Source: JADCCX01 sp031372765 (lineage in GTDB: Bacteria > Pseudomonadota > Alphaproteobacteria > Rhizobiales > Beijerinckiaceae). From it: a stretch of DNA of 13,611 nt. This document shows positions 5,809 to 10,865 of this stretch, one piece after another. The stretch covers positions 1-13,611 of the forward strand of contig JANMLW010000091.1 in assembly GCA_031372765.1 (NCBI GenBank), in the 5' to 3' direction. The notes beneath the pieces are model-generated. The model made no database searches. It worked only from the letters and a program-made list of their open reading frames with translations, and was not told where the DNA came from. Position 1 is the stretch's first letter. Each line of letters starts with the position of its first letter. Position numbers and translations under genes: made by a program.

Positions 5809-6807
5809 ATGCGCGATAAAACTCTTTCACTCGAAGCCGCTGTCCGGTTTGTTTCGCTGGAATTTCGCAAACGCGGTGCTTCGGCGGCTGTCGCCAAATC
5901 CGTAGCGCAGGCCCTTGTTTCGGCAGAGGCCGATGGTCTCAAGGGCCATGGCCTACAGCGTGTTCCCACTTACCTCGCCATGATGCTGGCCGGAAAAGCC
6001 AAGGGTGATGCCAAACCGCGCACCACACGTCCAAGACCCGGTGTGCTGGTGGTTGATGCAGCGGATGGCTTCGCTTATCCGGCCATTGATCTGGCGCTTA
6101 AGAAACTGCCCGCCATTGCCATGAAACAGGGCATTGCAGCGGCGTCCATCATGCGCTCAAACCATTGTGGTGTTGCGGGCCACCATGTGGAAAAACTGGC
6201 TGAGCAGGGGCTTGTGGCCATGCTGTTTGCCAATACACCAGCCGCCATGGCCCCAACCGGCGGCAAGAAAGCGGTTTATGGCACCAATCCTATTGCCTTT
6301 GCCGCACCGCTGGCAGGGCGTGCGCCCGTCGTGGTTGACCTGTCGCTGTCGAAGGTGGCGCGAGGCAATCTGGTCGCCGCCAGGCAGAAGGGTGAAGCCA
6401 TCCCGGAGGGCTGGGCGCTCGACCCTGACGGCAATCCAACCACTGATCCAGCCAAGGGCATTGCGGGAACCATGCTGCCGCTAGGTGATGCCAAGGGCGC
6501 AGCACTGGCATTCATGGTCGAAGCATTGGCTGCCGCTGTAGTGGGCACGCATTTCGCTTTTGAGGCTTCCTCGTTCCTCGACGCCTCAGGACCACCCCCG
6601 CGTACCGGCCAGTTGATCCTGGCGATTGATCCGACGGGCTTCGGCCACGGAGCCTTTTCTGAACGAATGGCGACACTGGCCAAGGCAATCGAGGATCAGC
6701 CGGGCGCGCGCTTGTCGGGGATGCGACGCATGGCACTGCGAGGCAAGGCCGCGAAAACAGGACTGGTCATTCCCGGCCTCCTCCTTGAGCAGATCAAGGC
6801 GGTCTAA
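5809..6807 (+). CDS. comC: (R)-sulfolactate dehydrogenase (malate/L-lactate dehydrogenase family)
   Basis: This 332-residue protein of the Ldh_2 (malate/L-lactate/ureidoglycolate dehydrogenase) family, a fold unrelated to SlcC, would interconvert sulfopyruvate and (R)-3-sulfolactate (EC 1.1.1.338). Visible hallmarks are KGHGLQRVPTYLAMM near residue 44, the catalytic His119 in SNHCGVAGHH, GTNPIAFAAP near residue 160, and DAKGAALAFMVEALA near residues 227-241 in place of the common GKGYGL form. With SlcC it works as a two-enzyme racemase, turning (S)-sulfolactate into the (R) form used by SuyAB. GGAAGG (5798-5803) inside the end of slcC serves as its ribosome-binding site. It is the last gene of the cluster and converges on the M16 genes with only 27 bp between stops. 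I saw no clear terminator there. Confidence 0.85.
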   Translation: MRDKTLSLEAAVRFVSLEFRKRGASAAVAKSVAQALVSAEADGLKGHGLQRVPTYLAMMLAGKAKGDAKPRTTRPRPGVLVVDAADGFAYPAIDLALKKLPAIAMKQGIAAASIMRSNHCGVAGHHVEKLAEQGLVAMLFANTPAAMAPTGGKKAVYGTNPIAFAAPLAGRAPVVVDLSLSKVARGNLVAARQKGEAIPEGWALDPDGNPTTDPAKGIAGTMLPLGDAKGAALAFMVEALAAAVVGTHFAFEASSFLDASGPPPRTGQLILAIDPTGFGHGAFSERMATLAKAIEDQPGARLSGMRRMALRGKAAKTGLVIPGLLLEQIKAV

Positions 6808-6834
6808 AAGCCCGCCAGCAGAACAGAGCCCGCT

Positions 6835-8121
6835 CTAGAACCCCGTCGGTCTGCCGGCGATTGTCACGAGCATCTCACCCTTGCCGAGCAGCTTCCTGGC
6901 AACGCGCTTGGTATCATCCAGGGTAACAGCCTCAAACAGGCCGTTTCGTTTGGCCGGATAGTCTATCCCCAGATCCTCGACCTGCAACTGCAGAAGCTGT
7001 TTGGCGATCTTGGTGGAGGTGTCAAAGCGTAAGGCATAGGAACCGATCAGATACCGTTTGGCCTTGCCGAGTTCTTCCTCGGTGGGACCGTCCGCTGCCA
7101 TTCTGGCAATCTCGTCCCGGATGACATCCAGCGCTTCCTTGGCCCGCTCGTTCTTGGTGGCCGTACCGCCAAAGAACAATCCCGTCTTGGCATAGGGGTA
7201 CAACCCGGCGGAAACCGAATAGGCCAATCCGCGCTTTTCGCGCACCTCCTGCCAGATGCGGGATGTGAAGGAGCCCCCGCCCAGAATATGATTCATCACC
7301 GATGCTGCAATGAAATCATCATCCTTGAGCAACAGGCCGGGCATGCCAAAGCGGATGGTTGACTGGGGAATATCGAGATCAATGATCTCCATCTCGCCCA
7401 TACCTTTGGCCGTGACGGCCGCGACGTCCGAAACGCCGCTTTTCAACGGCAGGTTACCGAATATCCGGTCCAGTTCACCCGCCAGTGCTGCGGCGCTGAT
7501 AGCTCCCACAACGGCAATCTTCAGATGCTCACGTGCCAGAGTGCGTTTGGCTATCGCACGTATATCATCTGCATCGATGGCAGCGAGTGCCTCTATTGTG
7601 CCCGATTCAGGCGCTGCATAGGCATGCCCTGCGAAAGCGCGGGCGCTCCAGGCCTTCGAGGAAACGCTGTTGGGTTCATTCAGGCTGCGCTTCAATCCGC
7701 CCTGGATCTGGGCGCGGACGCGGTCGATTGCAACAGTATCGAAATGGGCTTCATTCAAGGCCACTTTCAGGAGCTCAAAGCCCTTGTCAGCATGGCGCAC
7801 AAGCGTCTTGAGGCTGCCGCCCAGATCGTCCCTGCCACCTGAAAACTTCAGATGGATGGCATATTCATCCAGCAGTTCCTGAAAGGCGACGGCGTCGTAA
7901 GGGCCAGCCCCTTCGTCAAACAGGCCCGACATGAGATGCGTCAGGCCAGCCTTGCCCTCACCATTATCCGATGATCCGCCCTTGAAGGAAAACTCCATGG
8001 CGATGAGGGGCACAGCATATTCCTCGATGAGCCAAGCCTCTATGCCTTGAGGCGAGACAACCCGCTGGATGCGCGAGGCTGTTGATGCGCCCTGTGATTG
8101 GCTTTCGGTCAGGGCAGTCAT
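6835..8121 (-). CDS. M16 family peptidase subunit lacking the zinc motif
   Basis: This 428-residue protein has the two-lobed M16 (pitrilysin/processing-peptidase) layout. Where active members have HxxEH it reads GLTHLMSGLFDEGAG (HLMSG at 7924-7938), so the zinc ligands are lost and it is probably the non-catalytic partner. Later it keeps VRADKGFELLKVALNE-like and VGAISAAALAGELDRIFGNLP segments and the C-terminal lobe motif GGGSFTSRIWQEVREKRGLAYSV, the R/Y loop typical of M16. Its ATG overlaps the stop of the catalytic subunit (ATGA, 8118-8121), with GGAGG inside the upstream gene, so the two are translationally coupled and likely form a heterodimer. No signal peptide is evident. The substrate is unknown. 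Confidence 0.9.
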   Translation of the reverse strand: MTALTESQSQGASTASRIQRVVSPQGIEAWLIEEYAVPLIAMEFSFKGGSSDNGEGKAGLTHLMSGLFDEGAGPYDAVAFQELLDEYAIHLKFSGGRDDLGGSLKTLVRHADKGFELLKVALNEAHFDTVAIDRVRAQIQGGLKRSLNEPNSVSSKAWSARAFAGHAYAAPESGTIEALAAIDADDIRAIAKRTLAREHLKIAVVGAISAAALAGELDRIFGNLPLKSGVSDVAAVTAKGMGEMEIIDLDIPQSTIRFGMPGLLLKDDDFIAASVMNHILGGGSFTSRIWQEVREKRGLAYSVSAGLYPYAKTGLFFGGTATKNERAKEALDVIRDEIARMAADGPTEEELGKAKRYLIGSYALRFDTSTKIAKQLLQLQVEDLGIDYPAKRNGLFEAVTLDDTKRVARKLLGKGEMLVTIAGRPTGF

Positions 8122-9404
8122 GCTGCTTCCTCCTTCAGGAGATAGCCCGTCACGGCGATGCGTGGTTGCAGGTATTTTCCGGCAACGGCGATAACCTGCT
8201 CAAGCGTTACGGCGTCTATACGGTCTGGCCATGCCTGCACGTCAGCTATCGTGCCGCCTATGGCCAAGGCCGAGCCATAAATGCGGGCCAGAGTGGCCTG
8301 ACTGTCCTGATCGTAGACAGCTTCGGCAATCATGCCGGTCTTGGCACGGATCAGCTCCCGCTCGGTCAGGGTTTCGGGTAGGGCTGCAATCAGTTTTTCG
8401 GTAGCCCGTTCGATGGTTTTAAGGTCAACCCCTTCACGCGGGGTGGCGTAAATGGCAAAGCGTGTCCTGTCGACTGCATCGCCCATATACCAGGCACCGG
8501 CGTTGGTAGCCAATTCCTGCTCCTGAACGAGCGCCTTGAAGAGCTTGCTGGCATGGCCACCACCGATGATCTGGGCCAGAATTTCGAGCGCAAAACACTC
8601 ACTATCCTTTGAAGTGAGATGCGAGGGAGCCAGCCAGTAGCGCTGGAAGCTGGGCTGTTCCACCTTGCGGTCTGATAATTCCACCCGCCGTGCCGCCGGT
8701 ATGGGTGGCTCGGCCTTGCGGCTACGTCTGGGTGCATCACCCAGAGCGGAAATTTTGCCATAGGTCTTTTCGGCCAGTGGCTTGACAATTTCGGGCGAGA
8801 CATCCCCCGCCACAACCAGAATGGCGTTTTCCGGTGTGTAGAAGCGCCGGTAATAAGCCAGTGCATCGTCCCGGTTGAGGGTTTCGATCTCGTGTTGCCA
8901 GCCGATGATGGGGAGTCCGTAGGGATGGTTGACAAACAGAGTAGCGGCAACGCTTTCGGATAACTGTGCGCCGGGATCACTGTCGGTGCGCATGCGGCGT
9001 TCCTCCAGCACCACATCGCGCTCAGGTATCACGTCCTCGTCGGCCAGCACCAGATTGGCCATGCGGTCGGATTCGAACGCCATCATGGTTTCCAGATGTT
9101 CCTTGGCGACCTTCTGGTAGTAAGCCGTATAATCATAGGAGGTGAAAGCATTCTCCTGCCCGCCAAGTTCCGATATCAGGTTGGAGAACTCCCCCTTGGG
9201 ATGCAGGGCCGTGCCCTTGAACATCAGGTGCTCCAGAAAATGGGCAATGCCGGATTTACCCTCGGGGTCATCGGCTGAACCATTCTTGTACCACACCATA
9301 TGGGTGACAACCGGTGTCCGCGTGTCAGGGATGACCACCACCTGCATGCCGTTTGCCAGATGAAATGTGGTGATATCCGGCTTGGCTGTCTCAGAAGTGC
9401 TCAT
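8118..9404 (-). CDS. M16 family zinc metallopeptidase, catalytic subunit
   Basis: With ATG 9404 as start this is a 428-residue M16B-type zinc peptidase. The frame extends to a TTG at 9440, but ATG 9404 (MSTSETAK) has AAGGTG upstream and agrees better with where homology begins (FHLANGMQVVVIPD). The zinc-binding motif HFLEH is at 9228-9242, and the third ligand is probably in DVVLEERRMRTDSDP further on. The C-terminal lobe has GGGHASKLFKALVQEQELA. Many rhizobial relatives have an N-terminal signal peptide; none is evident here, so location is uncertain. It pairs with the overlapping zinc-less subunit downstream. The gene begins 42 bp after an intrinsic terminator, and I could not find a good promoter in that space. 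Confidence 0.92.
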   Translation of the reverse strand: MSTSETAKPDITTFHLANGMQVVVIPDTRTPVVTHMVWYKNGSADDPEGKSGIAHFLEHLMFKGTALHPKGEFSNLISELGGQENAFTSYDYTAYYQKVAKEHLETMMAFESDRMANLVLADEDVIPERDVVLEERRMRTDSDPGAQLSESVAATLFVNHPYGLPIIGWQHEIETLNRDDALAYYRRFYTPENAILVVAGDVSPEIVKPLAEKTYGKISALGDAPRRSRKAEPPIPAARRVELSDRKVEQPSFQRYWLAPSHLTSKDSECFALEILAQIIGGGHASKLFKALVQEQELATNAGAWYMGDAVDRTRFAIYATPREGVDLKTIERATEKLIAALPETLTERELIRAKTGMIAEAVYDQDSQATLARIYGSALAIGGTIADVQAWPDRIDAVTLEQVIAVAGKYLQPRIAVTGYLLKEEAA

Positions 9405-9445
9405 GCTGCTTACACCTTGTGTTTCCAACCCATATGGCAAGCAAA

Positions 9446-9474
9446 ACCCGCATTCGCCAGTGGCAAATGCGGGT
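9446..9474 (-). terminator. Intrinsic terminator after the DUF3035-like gene
   Basis: ACCCGCATT and AATGCGGGT form a 9-bp stem extended by GCC/GGC beyond one mismatch, around a 3-nt loop. On the minus strand the stem is followed by TTTTGCTT. It would end the ileS-lspA-DUF3035 transcript 31 bp after the DUF3035 stop codon. On the plus strand the tail CAAATT is poor, so it is directional. Confidence 0.75.
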
Positions 9475-9504
9475 CAAATTGTCCGACCTGTCACAATGGG
9501 TGTT

Positions 9505-10143
9505 TCAGCGCGTGCGCGGGCCGTCACGTGTGATCGCCAGTAGATCCGGCTTTTCAATATCGCCCGACGTACCAGTTTCACGCGTGGCCCTCACAGGTGC
9601 GTTGCCAGCAGCGGCTCTGATGCCCTTGGGCGGATCGGTCAAGTATTCGCGCGGCGGTTCTGCATAAACCTCAACTTCTTTTTTCTGTTTCGCAGCCTGT
9701 TCACGCAGGTTGGCAATTCCGCCCAGCATGTCGGGGCGCTCAAAGTCACTGCCTTGTGTGACGTTTGGACCGACATTGGCTGTCCTGCCCTGTGCGCGGA
9801 TTTCAGCCGGCGTCATCAAGCGGCCCAATTCGCGGTCCGTCGGACTGTAAATTGGCTTGCGGGCATCTTCCGCAGCCTTGCGGCGGGCCAGCACATCAGG
9901 ATCCTGCGGCCAGTTGGCGCGGCGCTGATCAGCGGGCAAAGCCTCTTGTGGCGCCCGCAAATTCTGCGACGGGGGTACAACGAGCGGCGCACGCTCCTTG
10001 TAATCGATCTGCGGTTTTTCATCGCCGCCTGGCAGGCCGAGAATCATCCGTCCGAGATCCATAACGCCCTGTGCCTGTGCGACAGGAGCCAGCATCAAGC
10101 TTGCTGCCAGTGTCATTGCAACCGTCAGGTGACGTGGCTTCAT
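9505..10143 (-). CDS. Secreted hypothetical protein, DUF3035-like
   Basis: This 212-residue protein starts with a clear signal peptide (MKPRHLTVAMTLAASLMLAPVAQAQ, cleavage after AQA). No lipobox cysteine is present, so it should be periplasmic rather than a lipoprotein. The mature part is rich in Pro, Arg and charged residues and looks largely disordered. The segment DYKERAPLVVPPSQNL followed by LP...WPQDPDV resembles DUF3035 proteins of alphaproteobacteria. A short charged helix (NLREQAAKQKKEVEVYAEPP) follows near residues 145-165. GGAGG lies 7 nt before the ATG. It lies 46 bp downstream of lspA and is probably cotranscribed with it, which hints at an envelope role; its function is unknown. 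Confidence 0.8.
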   Translation of the reverse strand: MKPRHLTVAMTLAASLMLAPVAQAQGVMDLGRMILGLPGGDEKPQIDYKERAPLVVPPSQNLRAPQEALPADQRRANWPQDPDVLARRKAAEDARKPIYSPTDRELGRLMTPAEIRAQGRTANVGPNVTQGSDFERPDMLGGIANLREQAAKQKKEVEVYAEPPREYLTDPPKGIRAAAGNAPVRATRETGTSGDIEKPDLLAITRDGPRTR

Positions 10144-10189
10144 TGTTCATCCTCCAACTGGAATGCGGATCACAATCCAATAACGCGCA

Positions 10190-10699
10190 TTATGCCTTTT
10201 CCAAGGCTTTTTCCGATTTCGCAGCCTTGTCAGGCCCCGACGTGAAGCTGTCGTACAACAAAAACACGACGCCGACAACGATGGCTGCATCAGCAACGTT
10301 AAAGACATACCACGAGAAATTGCCCCAGTAGAAATGGGCGAAATCCAGAACGGCACCATACAGTATCCTGTCGATGGCATTACCCAAGGCACCGGCTGCG
10401 ATCAATCCAAGCCCGATGGATAGCCATTTCTCCTGTGCCCGCCACGCCCAGATGGAGAGGGCAAGGGTTGCAACCAGCTTGAACAGGGTCAAAGCCCAAC
10501 GGCCCAGTTCCGTCGATTGCTGGAATAGACCATAGGAAATACCCCGGTTCCAGACCAGTATCAGATCAAAAAACGATGTAATCACAATGGGCGAGCGCGC
10601 AGCAATATCCACCACGAAAAACAGATACAGCTTCGATGCCTGATCCAGAACAAGTGTGAACAGGAAGACGATCAGGAAAAGGCGGCGGGCTGCTGTCAT
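10190..10699 (-). CDS. lspA: Lipoprotein signal peptidase (signal peptidase II)
   Basis: LspA is the inner-membrane aspartic protease that cleaves the signal peptide of diacylglyceryl-modified prolipoproteins. This 169-residue protein has four hydrophobic segments and the conserved blocks DQASK (Asp19), NRGISYG (from Asn51), GALGNAIDR with catalytic Asp110, and FNVADA with catalytic Asp137. Length is typical. The C-terminal tail is charged (KAAKSEKALEKA) and cytoplasmic by prediction. It lies downstream of ileS, a very common arrangement in bacteria, but here the gap is 166 bp and filled by a palindromic repeat. The ribosome-binding site is weak (AGATATCAAA before ATG). It may have its own promoter or be expressed by readthrough from ileS. 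Confidence 0.97.
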   Translation of the reverse strand: MTAARRLFLIVFLFTLVLDQASKLYLFFVVDIAARSPIVITSFFDLILVWNRGISYGLFQQSTELGRWALTLFKLVATLALSIWAWRAQEKWLSIGLGLIAAGALGNAIDRILYGAVLDFAHFYWGNFSWYVFNVADAAIVVGVVFLLYDSFTSGPDKAAKSEKALEKA

Positions 10700-10727
10700 T
10701 TTGATATCTGTATACTCGGTCGCGTTT

Positions 10728-10856
10728 CCCTCTCCCCCTGCGGGAGAGGGTGGTTGCCGGATGGCAACCGGGTGAGGGGTATTACATCTTTCAGGGGCGC
10801 GCCCTCATCCGACCATCGCTCACGCGAAGGCCACCTTCTCCCGCCAGGGGAGAAGG
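10728..10856. repeat. Composite hairpin repeat between ileS and lspA
   Basis: Three strong hairpins are packed in about 130 bp: CCCTCTCCC/GGGAGAGGG (10728-10750), GGTTGCC/GGCAACC (10752-10769) and CCTTCTCCC/GGGAGAAGG (10834-10856). In addition GGTGAGGG (10771-10778) can pair with CCCTCATC (10802-10809). The mosaic of CTCTCCC hairpins and GGTGAGGG/CCCTCATCC arms resembles dispersed intergenic palindromic repeats of Rhizobiales. In the ileS-lspA transcript it would fold into a stable structure that could end, stabilise or process the RNA. No ORF lies here. Confidence 0.75.
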
Positions 10857-10865
10857 AATAAACCA

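Noticed and set aside
6808..6834. Terminator between the convergent comC and M16 genes
   Set aside because: The only symmetry (AGAGC/GCTCT) leaves a 2-nt loop and has no T-run, so it is not a credible terminator.
8390..9016. A 208-codon minus-strand frame inside the M16 gene
   Set aside because: It is an alternate frame of the catalytic M16 gene, which has clear family motifs across the same span.
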